DNA of 47,028 nt from JAVMKJ01 sp031732875 (GCA_031732875.1 JAVMKL010000027.1:1-47028); one strand, 5' to 3'. Positions 17,145 to 26,205 are shown, counted from the stretch's first letter. Program-made: numbers and translations. The notes: a model not told the origin generated them from the sequence alone.

Positions 17145-18273
17145 GACAGGCCGGGTCGGGGATATCATCCGCCGGCGACTTTAGTTCGACCGGCTCACGC
17201 TGGTCCCCACCGCCCAGCAGGGCCACCACCTGATCCATCCACGCCGCAACCAGTTCGGCGGCGGGCCGGTTTTCGCATAGATGGCACCCCTGGCCGGCCC
17301 AAAGGGCCATGAAATCGGTCAGGCCCTGCTCGGCGGCGGCCTGCCGCAGGTCCTGGGTCAGGAACAACTGGAACGGAAAGCCGGGCAATTCGGCCTCATG
17401 CGCGTGCAACTCGTTGACCAGCCGGTTGCGCAGCACCCGGCCATGGCGGCCGGTGAATACCCGGCTCAGGGTGGTGGCGATTTCGCTCCCCTGACTCAAC
17501 AGCGCCTTGTAGGCGGGATGCGCGCCGCTTTCCGGACAAGCCAGGAAGGCGGTTCCCATCTGTACGCCGGCCGCGCCCAGAACCCGGGTCGCGGCGATTC
17601 CGCGCCCGTCCATGATGCCGCCGGCGGCGATAATGGGAACGGCGACATGCTTGGCCAATAACGGCACCAAGGTCAAGATGCCGACCAAACCTTGCTCGGG
17701 GTGACCGACGAAGGTGCCGCGATGCCCGCCGGCTTCGGCCCCCTGGGCGATGATGAAGTCTACCCCGCTTTCCTCCAGCACGATGGCTTCCAGGAGGTGG
17801 GTGGCGGTGCCCAGAAGAGTAATGCCGGCCTCCCGCAGCAGCGCCAGATATTCGGTGTCCGGCACGCCGAAAACGAAGCTCAGCACCGGCACCCGCGCCT
17901 CCAGGATCACGTCCAGTTGTTCGTCGAACCCCGGTGGCTCCGGCAGATCGGGGGGCTCCGGCGATAGTCCCAGTTCGGCGCGATAGGGTGCCAGCAATTC
18001 CCGGGCGCGGGCGATGCGGGCGGGGTCGGCACGGCTGGGACTTCTGGCCGCCAGATTGACGGCGAATGGCCGGTCGGTCAGGGTACGCATCTCGGTGATA
18101 GCCTGCCACAACTGCTCCGGTTGCAGATAGCCGCCCGCCAGGCAACCCAAACCACCCGCATTGCACACCGCCGCCGCCAGTTGGGGAGTGCCGGGACCGC
18201 CCGCCATCGGGGCCTGGATGATCGGATACCGGATGCCGAGCCGGTCGGTAAGTGGGGTGTTGGGCCAGTTCAT
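17137..18273 (-). CDS. nitronate monooxygenase-type FMN protein
   Basis: This 378-residue TIM-barrel flavoprotein belongs to the 2-nitropropane dioxygenase/nitronate monooxygenase family, which oxidises alkyl nitronates and detoxifies propionate-3-nitronate. Seen are the N-terminal YPIIQAPMAGGP, the FIIAQGAEAGGHRG loop that carries the presumed catalytic His, and the phosphate-binding PIIAAGGI and GAAGVQMGTAFL stretches. The start at 18273 (MNWPNTPLTDRLG) fits the family. The enzyme class is well supported, the physiological substrate is not. It is a single-gene unit with its promoter in the 18.3-18.6 kb gap. Confidence 0.88.
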   Translation of the reverse strand: MNWPNTPLTDRLGIRYPIIQAPMAGGPGTPQLAAAVCNAGGLGCLAGGYLQPEQLWQAITEMRTLTDRPFAVNLAARSPSRADPARIARARELLAPYRAELGLSPEPPDLPEPPGFDEQLDVILEARVPVLSFVFGVPDTEYLALLREAGITLLGTATHLLEAIVLEESGVDFIIAQGAEAGGHRGTFVGHPEQGLVGILTLVPLLAKHVAVPIIAAGGIMDGRGIAATRVLGAAGVQMGTAFLACPESGAHPAYKALLSQGSEIATTLSRVFTGRHGRVLRNRLVNELHAHEAELPGFPFQLFLTQDLRQAAAEQGLTDFMALWAGQGCHLCENRPAAELVAAWMDQVVALLGGGDQREPVELKSPADDIPDPACLI

Positions 18274-18582
18274 GTCGGTTCGTAACTCGCGGTTGGGGTG
18301 TTGGGGTGGAAACGGAAATTTAGAGCCGTTCGTTATCCACTCGGTCCATAACTTTATTGCTGAACGGCAAACAGTACCGCGCATCATCGGGCACGCCAAT
18401 GGAAACGCGTTTGGAAGTGGACTTGCTGATTACCAGCCTCGCATTACCGGTAAAATCGTGCCACATTCCAACTTCGATCAACCCACCCGACTCCTGATGC
18501 TCACCTTCCTCGACGAACCATGCCGGGGATGGATCTTCACCATATCCACGGCACATGAGGAAACGGACAAGGAACCCACGGC
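18274..18582. other. 309-bp gap with two competing, unrecognised open frames
   Basis: Two overlapping frames are open on opposite strands. The minus-strand one (18320-18556, 78 codons, MCRGYGEDPSP start) has no ribosome-binding site. The plus-strand one (ATG 18272, stop 18584-18586, 104 codons) ends with the stretch LLMLTFLDEPCRGWIFTIST and its stop overlaps the methyltransferase start as ATGA, which is the better argument for a real gene. Neither resembles a family I recognise. The gap must also hold promoters for the flavoprotein and the methyltransferase. Confidence 0.3.
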
Positions 18583-19899
18583 ATGACGCTCTCCAGACCC
18601 ATCGGCATCGACCTGTTCGCGGGCGCGGGTGGTTTGTCGCTCGGATTCGAACAAGCGGGCTTCGATGTTTCGGCGGCAGTCGAGATCGACCCGATTCACT
18701 GCGCGATTCACGAGTTCAATTTTCCCTACTCGACCACGATTTGCGCCAGCGTCGTCGAGCTGACTGGCGACGCCATCCGCCGCCGGGCGGGCATCGACGA
18801 CCGGGAAATCGATGTCGTTTTCGGCGGCGCACCCTGCCAGGGATTTTCGCTGATCGGCAAGCGGGCGCTGGACGATCCCCGGAACCAGCTCGTATTCCAC
18901 TACGTCCGCCTCGTCCGCGAATTACAGCCGAACTACTGCGTCTTCGAGAACGTTCCGGGGCTTACGGTCGGCCCGCACCAGCGGTTTCTGGGCGAATTGA
19001 TCGAAGCATTTCAAGAGGCGGGTTACGACGTGCTCTTGCCCTACCGGGTGCTGAACGCCGCCGACTTCCGCGTTCCACAAGGCCGTCGCCGGCTGTTCCT
19101 GATCGGCGCGAAACAAGGGCTGCCGCTGCCCGCCTACCCAGCTCCGACCGGCAGGACGACCGTTGCCGAAGCCATCGACGATCTGCCGGACGCCGACCGC
19201 TTTCAGGAACTACTCGCTTCCGACTCGGTCGCCGTCGCTTTCGACACCTTTCATCCTTACGCGCGCCGTCTCCGAGGCTTGGAAAGCGATTCCGCCGATT
19301 ATTCCCATCTGCGATTCTTCGATCCCGACCGACTGACCTCCAGCCTGCGAACCGAGCATACGGAACTGTCGCGTCGGCGATTTACCCAAACACCGCAAGG
19401 CAAGGTGGAACCGGTCAGTCGTTTTCACAAGCTCGCCCCGCACGGATTGTGCAACACGCTGCGCGCCGGCACGGACAGCGCGCGCGGGGCTTTCACCTCG
19501 CCGCGTCCGATCCACTACCGGTTTCCACGGGTGATCACGGTACGCGAAGCCGCGAGATTGCACTCCTATCCCGACTGGTTCCGCTTTCACGCGACCAAAT
19601 GGCATGGTTTCCGGGAGATCGGCAACAGCGTTCCGCCGCTCCTCGGGCGCGCCGTGGCGGGCGAAATCATGAAGGTGCTCGGATGCATCGCGGAAAAACC
19701 GGAAAAGCCCCTGCTGCTCGGGCGCGGCAACGAAAGTTTGCTGAAATTCGACATGAGCGAGGCCGCCGCCTACTTCGGCGTACCGGTGAATACCATCGCC
19801 CAGAGGACCCGAAACACCGCGCGACGCGAACGGGCGGAGAAACGGCAAGTGGAGATGCCCGACGACCTACGCGCCTATGAAACCCGCGCCAGGTCATAA
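18583..19899 (+). CDS. DNA (cytosine-5) methyltransferase
   Basis: This 438-residue methyltransferase has the family motifs in order: motif I DLFAGAGGLSLGFEQAG (about 10-26), motif IV GGAPCQGFS with catalytic C85, motif VI FENVPG, motif VIII QGRRRLFLIG, and motifs IX-X around REAARLHSYPDWF and REIGNSVPP. The target site cannot be read from sequence. An unusual C-terminal tail (about 385-438) contains SEAAAYFGVPVNTIAQRTRN, which looks like a helix-turn-helix, then a basic stretch. Its end overlaps the glycosylase gene by 23 bp. No restriction endonuclease or Vsr-type nuclease is recognisable beside it. Confidence 0.93.
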   Translation: MTLSRPIGIDLFAGAGGLSLGFEQAGFDVSAAVEIDPIHCAIHEFNFPYSTTICASVVELTGDAIRRRAGIDDREIDVVFGGAPCQGFSLIGKRALDDPRNQLVFHYVRLVRELQPNYCVFENVPGLTVGPHQRFLGELIEAFQEAGYDVLLPYRVLNAADFRVPQGRRRLFLIGAKQGLPLPAYPAPTGRTTVAEAIDDLPDADRFQELLASDSVAVAFDTFHPYARRLRGLESDSADYSHLRFFDPDRLTSSLRTEHTELSRRRFTQTPQGKVEPVSRFHKLAPHGLCNTLRAGTDSARGAFTSPRPIHYRFPRVITVREAARLHSYPDWFRFHATKWHGFREIGNSVPPLLGRAVAGEIMKVLGCIAEKPEKPLLLGRGNESLLKFDMSEAAAYFGVPVNTIAQRTRNTARRERAEKRQVEMPDDLRAYETRARS

Positions 19900-20632
19900 T
19901 CGCAACTCCGCGCGATCCCGATATCCAGCAACCGTTCGCGAGGTCGCGGCAGCGCTTGCGGCGCGCTATGCCGACTTCGATCATTACAACCTCAAGGACC
20001 CGCTGGACGAACTGCTGTTCATCATTTGCAGCACCAAAACCGCCGAAACCAGTTACCGCGCCACGTTCGACCAGCTCAAGGAGGCTTTTCCGACCCCGCG
20101 CGATTTGGCGGAGGCGCCGGCGGAATACATCGCCAAACCCATCGCCGCCGGAGGGCTGTCCGGCAAAAAATCCAGATCCATTCGCGCGCTGCTCGACGCC
20201 GTCACCGCCCGCTTTGGCACCCCCACTCTCGAACCGCTGCGGGACATGGACGACCACGACGCCGAAGCGTTCTTGACCTCATTGCCCAACGTCGGCAAAA
20301 AAGTAGCGCGTTGCGTGCTGTTGTATGCGCTCGAACGGCAGGTTTTCCCGGTCGACACACACTGTTGGCGAATCGCTCGCCGGCTCGGCTGGGTACGCCG
20401 CACGCAGAAGGATGGCCGCTGCGCGCCGCGCGACGCCGACCGCCTTCAGGCTAGGATTCCACCCGAATTACGCTTCTCGCTACATGTCAACTTGGTCTCG
20501 CTCGGCCGCGAAATCTGCACGGCGAACAAACCGAGCTGCGCCGCCTGTCCGATTAACACCTGGTGCCAACGGATCGGGACAAAAGCCACCCCGACCAAAA
20601 GTACAGACCGCGGCAACGCACGCTTCGGGTAA
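19877..20632 (+). CDS. endonuclease III-like HhH-GPD DNA glycosylase with Fe-S cluster
   Basis: This 251-residue protein has the endonuclease III fold. The helix-hairpin-helix LPNVGKKVARCV carries K142 at the position of the catalytic Lys, FPVDTH carries D160 at the catalytic Asp, and the 4Fe-4S cysteines C214, C221, C224 and C230 have the exact C-x6-C-x2-C-x5-C spacing of E. coli Nth. It should therefore be a glycosylase/AP lyase. It overlaps the 3' end of the cytosine methyltransferase gene by 23 bp, so the two are translated as a pair. A role in repairing T:G mismatches from deaminated 5-methylcytosine is an inference; the protein could also be the organism's general Nth. Confidence 0.88.
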   Translation: MKPAPGHNRNSARSRYPATVREVAAALAARYADFDHYNLKDPLDELLFIICSTKTAETSYRATFDQLKEAFPTPRDLAEAPAEYIAKPIAAGGLSGKKSRSIRALLDAVTARFGTPTLEPLRDMDDHDAEAFLTSLPNVGKKVARCVLLYALERQVFPVDTHCWRIARRLGWVRRTQKDGRCAPRDADRLQARIPPELRFSLHVNLVSLGREICTANKPSCAACPINTWCQRIGTKATPTKSTDRGNARFG

Positions 20633-20667
20633 AATTCGGATGTTTCCAATTCCACCCCAGATCTCCG

Positions 20668-22260
20668 ATGCCTACCTTCCTCGACGAACTCAACCGCCGG
20701 CGCACCTTCGCCATCATCTCCCACCCCGACGCCGGCAAGACCACCCTGACTGAAAAATTGTTGCTGTTCGGCGGCGCCATCCAACTCGCCGGCACGATCA
20801 AGGGCCGCAAAGCCGCCCGTCACGCCACCAGCGATTGGATGGAGCTGGAACAGCAGCGCGGCATCTCGGTCACCTCCTCGGTCATGCAGTTCCCCTACCG
20901 CGACCGCATCATTAATCTGCTCGACACGCCCGGTCACGAGGATTTTTCCGAGGATACCTACCGCACCCTGACCGCCGTGGACTCGGCGCTGATGGTGATC
21001 GACTGCGCCCGAGGTGTCGAGGAGCGCACCATCAAGTTGATGGAAGTCTGCCGGTTGCGCGACACCCCAATCTTCACCTTCATCAACAAGCTGGATCGGG
21101 ACGGCCGCGAACCGATCGAACTGCTCGATGAGGTGGAGGAGATTCTCAAGATCCGCTGCGCGCCGGTCACCTGGCCCATCGGCATGGGCCGGGAGCTGAA
21201 GGGCGTCTATCATCTCGACCAGGATTTCATCCACCTCTACGATCCCACCCGCGACGGCCGCATCAACACCGGCCGCACCATTCAAGGTCTCGACAACCCC
21301 GAAGTCGATCAGGCGCTGGGCGTGGACCGAGCGTGCGCCCTGCGCGACGAAATCGAACTGGTGCGCGGCGCCAGCCACGCTTTTGACCTGAAGGAATACT
21401 TGGCGGGACGATTGACCCCGGTGTTCTTCGGCTCGGCGCTGACCAACTTCGGCGTACAGGAAATGCTGGACGGCTTCGTCGAACACGCTCCACCGCCCCG
21501 GCCATGCGCCGCCGTCGACCGCGAAGTCACCCCCGAGGAAGAAGCGTTCACCGGTTTCGTGTTCAAGATTCAAGCGAACATGGACCCGCAGCACCGCGAC
21601 CGCATCGCGTTCCTGCGCATCTGCTCCGGCAGTTACCAGCCCGGTGTGAAGGTTCGTCACGTCCGCCTAGGCCGCGAGATCAAAATCGCCGATGCGCTGA
21701 CGTTCATGGCCGCCGAACGCGAGCACGTCGAAGCCGCCTATGCTGGCGACATCATCGGCCTGCACAATCACGGCACCATCCGTATCGGCGACACCTTCAC
21801 CCAGGGCGAGGAATTGCGCTTCACTGGCATTCCCGATTTCGCCCCGGAACTGTTCCGCCGCGCCCGCTTGCGCGATCCGCTGAAGATGAAGGCCTTGCAA
21901 AAAGGGCTGGAACAACTCTGCGAGGAAGGCGCGACGCAACTCTTTCGCCCGCTCAACAGCAACGACCTGATTCTCGGCGCGGTCGGGGTATTGCAGTTCG
22001 ATGTGGCCGCCTTTCGTTTGCGCGGCGAATACGGGGTCGAATGCGGCTTCGAGAACGTCAACGTCAATACCGCCCGCTGGGTGAGCTGCGCCGACGCCAA
22101 GCGCTTCGAGGAATTCAAGAACAAACTGCACGACAACCTGGCGCTCGACCATCACGGCGAACTGGTCTATATCGCCCCAACCCGGGTCAACCTGCAACTG
22201 ACCCAGGAGCGCTGGCCGGAAGTCCGTTTCGCCGCTACCCGCGAGCACGGGTTGCGCTGA
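20668..22260 (+). CDS. prfC: peptide chain release factor 3
   Basis: RF3 is the translational GTPase that recycles class I release factors from the ribosome. The 530-residue protein has the G1 motif SHPDAGKTT, the switch region around RGISVTSSVMQFPY, G3 DTPGHEDFSEDT and G4 NKLDRDGR, followed by the RF3-specific GRELKGVYHL and the C-terminal RWVSCADAKRFEEFK. The start at 20668 (MPTFLDELNRRRTFAIISHPD) matches the family. It lies 35 bp after the glycosylase gene and 3 bp before aas. Confidence 0.96.
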   Translation: MPTFLDELNRRRTFAIISHPDAGKTTLTEKLLLFGGAIQLAGTIKGRKAARHATSDWMELEQQRGISVTSSVMQFPYRDRIINLLDTPGHEDFSEDTYRTLTAVDSALMVIDCARGVEERTIKLMEVCRLRDTPIFTFINKLDRDGREPIELLDEVEEILKIRCAPVTWPIGMGRELKGVYHLDQDFIHLYDPTRDGRINTGRTIQGLDNPEVDQALGVDRACALRDEIELVRGASHAFDLKEYLAGRLTPVFFGSALTNFGVQEMLDGFVEHAPPPRPCAAVDREVTPEEEAFTGFVFKIQANMDPQHRDRIAFLRICSGSYQPGVKVRHVRLGREIKIADALTFMAAEREHVEAAYAGDIIGLHNHGTIRIGDTFTQGEELRFTGIPDFAPELFRRARLRDPLKMKALQKGLEQLCEEGATQLFRPLNSNDLILGAVGVLQFDVAAFRLRGEYGVECGFENVNVNTARWVSCADAKRFEEFKNKLHDNLALDHHGELVYIAPTRVNLQLTQERWPEVRFAATREHGLR

Positions 22261-22263
22261 GCC

Positions 22264-24459
22264 ATGCGCCATGTGTTGCAACGGCTGGTCCGCGGCTTGT
22301 TCCGGCGGCTGTTCCGGGTGGAGCTGCGCGGCTGGGAATATTACCCGCACGACGAACGCCGACTGCTGATCGTCGCTAACCACGTCTCCTATCTGGATGG
22401 GGCACTGCTGGCGGCGTTCCTGCCGGACGTGCCGATCTTTGTGATCAACACCCACATGGCCCGGCACTGGTGGGTCAAGCCGTTCATCGCCGTCACTCGC
22501 CACATCAGCATCGACCCGACCAATTCGCATTATCTGAAAACTCTGATCCAACACCTCAAAGCCGGCGAGCGGGTGGCGGTGTTCCCGGAAGGACGGATCA
22601 GCGTCACCGGGGCGCTGATGAAGATCTACGAAGGGCCGGCATTGGCCGCCGACAAGGCCGACGCCGCTCTGCTGCCGGTCTACATCGAGGGCGCCCAGTA
22701 CAGCCTGTTCTCCCGATTGCAAGGCATTGTCCGCCGCCGACCGTTTCCGCGCATTCGCCTGACCCTGCTGCCGCCGCGCCGGCTGACCGCCTCGGCCGCC
22801 GGCAACGGCCGCGCCCGCCGCCAACAACTCGGCCGGCAACTGGACGAACTGATGGTCGAACTCGCCTACGCCGGGATGGCGATCGATCGACCACTGGTGA
22901 TGGCCCTGCTGGAAACCTGGGAGCGACATGGCGGCGGGCGGGTAATTCTCGAAGACGCCCAGCAGCAGCAACTCGGCTGGCGGGCGCTGTTCGCCCGCGC
23001 TTTCATTCTCGCCGACCTCCTGAATGCGGAGTGCGCCGGCCAGAAGAACGTCGCCCTGCTACTGCCGAACGCGGCAACGACGGTGATTGCCTTCATCGCG
23101 CTGCACTTGAGGGGGCAGGTGCCGGTGGTGCTCAACTTCACCGCCGGCAGTCACGACCTGCTGGACGCTTGCTTCATCGCCGAGGTGCGGACGGTCTGCA
23201 CCTCGCGGGCCTTCGTGGAGACCGCCAGTCTGGGGCTACAAGTCGCCGCGCTGGGCGAGCAGGTCCAGGTGGTGTTTCTGGAAGATTTACGGCCGCGGGC
23301 GACCCTGTCGGCGCGGCTGCGCGGGCTGGGACGGGCGCTGATCCCGGAGCGGAGTTTTCGTCGGCTGGCCGGACCAGTGCGCGCCGACGATCCGGCGGTA
23401 ATCCTGTTCACCTCCGGGTCCGAGCGGGAACCGAAGGGCGTGGTGCTCACCCACCGCAACCTGCTGGCCAACGCAGCCCAAGCGCGCGCCGTGCTGGACA
23501 TCACCCCGCGCGACGTCATTCTGAATGCCCTGCCGATGTTCCACGCCTTCGGCCTGACCACCGCCACCCTGACGCCGTTGCTACTCGGAACCCGGGTCAT
23601 TCTTTATCCCTCGCCGCTGCACTACCACATCATCCCGGAGTTGAGCTACGAGCGCCGCGCCACGGTTCTGTTCGGCACCAACACTTTCCTGATGGGCTAC
23701 GGCCACCACGCCGATCCCTACGATTTCTTCAGCGTGCGGTTGGTGATCATGGGCGCCGAACCCCTGCGGGAGGAAACCCGCCAGATGTGGAGCGAGAAAT
23801 TCGGTATCCGCATCAGCGAGGGCTACGGCCTGACCGAGACCAGCCCGGTGCTGGCCACCAACAGCCGCCGCCACCATCGCGGAGGCACGGTCGGCAAGTT
23901 GCTGCCGGGTCTGGAATACTATCTGGAACCGGTGGAAGGCATCGCCGACGGCGGGCTGCTGTGCGTCCGGGGAGCGAACGTCACATCCGGCTATCTGCTG
24001 CCCGACCCGCCGGGCGGCATGATCCCGCCCCACACCGACCGGGGAGCGGGCTGGCACAACACCGGCGACATCGTCCGTATTGACGGCGACGGTTTCGTCA
24101 CCATCCTTGGCCGGGCCAAGCGCTTCGCCAAGCTGGGCGGCGAGATGATCTCGCTGGCCATGGTCGAGCAACTGGCCGCCGGTTGCTGGCCCGGGGACCA
24201 GCATGCCGCTCTCAACCTGCCGGACCCGGTCAAGGGCGAGAACATCGTGCTGCTGACCACCCACCGAGACGCCGACCGGCGAGACTTGATCGATGCCGCG
24301 CACCGGGAAGGGCTGGGCGAGCTGTACATCCCTCGGCGGGTACTGACTGTGAGCGAAATACCGCTGCTCGGTTCCGGCAAGCCCGACTATCCGGGCACCC
24401 GCCGGCTAGCGGAAGAACTGATTGCACTATCGGTCGAGACCGGCTCCAAGTCCGGTTGA
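22264..24459 (+). CDS. aas: bifunctional acyltransferase/acyl-ACP synthetase (Aas type)
   Basis: This 731-residue protein fuses a PlsC-type lysophospholipid acyltransferase to an AMP-forming acyl-ACP/CoA synthetase, as in E. coli Aas, which reacylates 2-acyl-lysophosphatidylethanolamine at the inner membrane. The HX4D motif is H40-D45 (NHVSYLDG), with FPEGRIS following. The synthetase part has LFTSGSEREPKG (ATP loop), EGYGLTETSPV, the TGD motif and GRAKRFAKLGGEMIS, and a late LGSGKPDYPG with the catalytic Lys. Length matches E. coli (719). It starts 3 bp after prfC, so the two form an operon. Confidence 0.9.
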   Translation: MRHVLQRLVRGLFRRLFRVELRGWEYYPHDERRLLIVANHVSYLDGALLAAFLPDVPIFVINTHMARHWWVKPFIAVTRHISIDPTNSHYLKTLIQHLKAGERVAVFPEGRISVTGALMKIYEGPALAADKADAALLPVYIEGAQYSLFSRLQGIVRRRPFPRIRLTLLPPRRLTASAAGNGRARRQQLGRQLDELMVELAYAGMAIDRPLVMALLETWERHGGGRVILEDAQQQQLGWRALFARAFILADLLNAECAGQKNVALLLPNAATTVIAFIALHLRGQVPVVLNFTAGSHDLLDACFIAEVRTVCTSRAFVETASLGLQVAALGEQVQVVFLEDLRPRATLSARLRGLGRALIPERSFRRLAGPVRADDPAVILFTSGSEREPKGVVLTHRNLLANAAQARAVLDITPRDVILNALPMFHAFGLTTATLTPLLLGTRVILYPSPLHYHIIPELSYERRATVLFGTNTFLMGYGHHADPYDFFSVRLVIMGAEPLREETRQMWSEKFGIRISEGYGLTETSPVLATNSRRHHRGGTVGKLLPGLEYYLEPVEGIADGGLLCVRGANVTSGYLLPDPPGGMIPPHTDRGAGWHNTGDIVRIDGDGFVTILGRAKRFAKLGGEMISLAMVEQLAAGCWPGDQHAALNLPDPVKGENIVLLTTHRDADRRDLIDAAHREGLGELYIPRRVLTVSEIPLLGSGKPDYPGTRRLAEELIALSVETGSKSG

Positions 24460-24640
24460 ATCATTGGCAAGCCAGTTTTCCCGGAAGATCGCGCAAGGGC
24501 ACTGGGACGAAAATCGACCCCGGGGCTCAACTATCGAACCCAGCCGTTGTCATTGCCCTGAATACCGGCACCGACAGGTAAACACCATTTGTCTCCACAG
24601 CACCTTCAACCCAACCTTGGAACCGCAGACGGCGGGTTGT

Positions 24641-25357
24641 TCATTCTTGGCAGTCGCATCGCTCGAACAACATATCCCAAACGTTGTATCCCAGGCTCCA
24701 ACCACGCTGTTCGAATTTTGTCGGCGACCGATAGGCTGGGCGCAACGCGAAACCGTCCCCAGTTGCCCTGTTCGTCAGTCCGGAAGCAGCGCTTAGAACG
24801 TCCAGAATGGAACGGGCATAGTCCTCGCAATCGGTGGCGACGTGCAATTGTCCGGCTGGTTTGAGCTTGCGAACCAGCAGAGAAACGAATGGCGGTTGAA
24901 TGAGACGACGCTTGCGATGTCGCGCCTTCGGCCATGGATCGGGAAAGAAGATTTGAACGCGATCCAGGCACTCGTCCGGCAACTGCCGTTCCAGTATCTC
25001 CACGGCATCGGCACACATGATGCGAAGGTTGGTCAGTCCCAGTTCGACGGCCCGCAGAAGCAGGTGCCCGATACCTGGGAGGTAAACTTCGATCCCCAGG
25101 TAATCCATCTCCGGATCGGCTGCCGCCATCGCGGCCAGCGACTCGCCATTGCCAAAACCGATCTCCAAAACGAGCGGCGCGCGCCGGCCGAACAGGTTCG
25201 CTGGATTCAGCGCAATGCCAGCCTCAACGCCGAATCGTTCCCACGACTCCACGAGCGCCCGTTGCTGGGCACGAGTCATCCGACCCCCGCGACGAACAAA
25301 ACTGCGGATTCGCCGCGGCCAATCCACAGCGTCATTCAAATCATCTGAAGCAGACAT
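24641..25357 (-). CDS. trmB: tRNA (guanine-N7-)-methyltransferase
   Basis: TrmB makes m7G46 in tRNA. The protein (238 residues from the chosen start) has the N-terminal RRIRSFVRRGGRMTRAQQ, the SAM motif LEIGFGNGES, YLGIEVY, and the catalytic IFFPDPWPKARHRKRRL block, ending with TKFEQRG. I prefer the ATG at 25357 because it gives the E. coli length (239); an in-frame ATG at 25396 with AAGG upstream would add 13 residues. It converges on aas; the 181 bp between them hold no terminator I can see. Confidence 0.95.
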   Translation of the reverse strand: MSASDDLNDAVDWPRRIRSFVRRGGRMTRAQQRALVESWERFGVEAGIALNPANLFGRRAPLVLEIGFGNGESLAAMAAADPEMDYLGIEVYLPGIGHLLLRAVELGLTNLRIMCADAVEILERQLPDECLDRVQIFFPDPWPKARHRKRRLIQPPFVSLLVRKLKPAGQLHVATDCEDYARSILDVLSAASGLTNRATGDGFALRPAYRSPTKFEQRGWSLGYNVWDMLFERCDCQE

Positions 25358-25470
25358 GATTCCCGAAGAACCGTTTGCGATATCGGCCCGATTCATTTCA
25401 AACCTTGATTAACCAGTTGATCGAGTAAATGGGGTGCGGTTACCCCATGTTCGGAAAAATGCCAAAATAA

Positions 25471-25500
25471 TTGCATGAACAAAAAAAAATGCCCTACAAT
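25471..25500 (+). promoter_or_regulatory. promoter of the H-NS-like gene
   Basis: TTGCAT (25471-25476) and TACAAT (25495-25500) are 18 bp apart in a markedly AT-rich stretch, 61 bp upstream of the start codon. A run of nine A residues lies in the spacer. The AT-rich, curved character would suit autoregulation by an H-NS protein (inference). Confidence 0.55.
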
Positions 25501-25561
25501 AATCACGTGGTTCCAGATCACGAATTTCCCAACGAAACTAAACAACGGTACCCGCAAGACC

Positions 25562-25882
25562 ATGAGTGACAGCATCGACGACATCATCAACTCCTCTTCC
25601 ATTGAGGAACTCAAAATCCTGATCAATAAAGCCGAGGTCGCGATCGACCAAAAGAAGGCCAGTGAAATCGTCAGCCTTCGCGATCAAATGTTCAAGATGG
25701 CCGATGTGTACGACATGACGCCGGAGGAAGTTCTCAGCTTTTCCGGTCGTAGACGCAAATCCGTCGGCATCCCAAAATACCGCAATCCTGAGAATCCCGA
25801 GCAGACTTGGACCGGTCGCGGCAAAAAGCCGGGTTGGCTCAAGCTGGCAGCGGATCCGGAGTCTTTCCGCATCCCTGAGTAA
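25562..25882 (+). CDS. H-NS family nucleoid protein
   Basis: This 106-residue protein has an N-terminal helical oligomerisation part (about 1-50) and a C-terminal DNA-binding domain with KYRNPENP at 72-79 and TWTGRGKKPGWL at 82-93. The TWTGRG(K/R)xP core inserts into the minor groove of AT-rich DNA in H-NS proteins. It is shorter than E. coli H-NS (137), like the BpH3/HvrA-type members. The start at 25562 (MSDSIDDI) follows the family; an upstream ATG at 25475 would add a stretch that covers the promoter. It is monocistronic and precedes tRNA-Gly. Confidence 0.9.
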   Translation: MSDSIDDIINSSSIEELKILINKAEVAIDQKKASEIVSLRDQMFKMADVYDMTPEEVLSFSGRRRKSVGIPKYRNPENPEQTWTGRGKKPGWLKLAADPESFRIPE

Positions 25883-25927
25883 TTGCAACCAGATCATGCT
25901 CCTGCCAGATTCGGATTCACCTAAATC

Positions 25928-25956
25928 TTGCAAGGGGCATGCTTTGTCGCTAAGAT
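25928..25956 (+). promoter_or_regulatory. promoter of tRNA-Gly
   Basis: TTGCAA (25928-25933) and TAAGAT (25951-25956) are 17 bp apart, about 46 bp upstream of the tRNA 5' end. Confidence 0.5.
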
Positions 25957-26002
25957 ACCGCCTCCGCCGATTTGCTTCAATAAGGATACGCGGAGTCACG
26001 CG

Positions 26003-26076
26003 GCGGGTGTAGTTCAATGGCAGAACCTCAGCTTCCCAAGCTGATGGCGTGGGTTCGATTCCCATCACCCGCTCCA
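26003..26076 (+). tRNA. tRNA-Gly (anticodon CCC)
   Basis: This 74-nt tRNA has acceptor stem GCGGGTG/CACCCGC, discriminator T and encoded CCA. The anticodon stem TCAGC/GCTGA encloses TTCCCAA, giving anticodon CCC, which reads GGG. The T-loop is GGTTCGATTCC. It is followed by an intrinsic terminator. Confidence 0.95.
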
Positions 26077-26087
26077 GAACGAACGTG

Positions 26088-26121
26088 AGGGTTACGCGGT
26101 AGCGTAACCCTTTAGTTTTTT
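26088..26121 (+). terminator. intrinsic terminator of tRNA-Gly
   Basis: A perfect 10-bp stem AGGGTTACGC/GCGTAACCCT with a GGTA loop is followed by TTAGTTTTTT. It ends about 85 bp before dapB, so dapB needs its own promoter. Confidence 0.92.
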
Positions 26122-26205
26122 CAGACATCCTTCAGCATTCCCGAAACGGGCCGGCCTCATGTGGCGACCCAGGCCTTTTGTCCACCCCATGGGAGAATGC
26201 CAACC

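Noticed and set aside
24460..24640. terminator between convergent aas and trmB
   Set aside because: I looked for a GC-rich stem followed by a T-run and found none I could defend.
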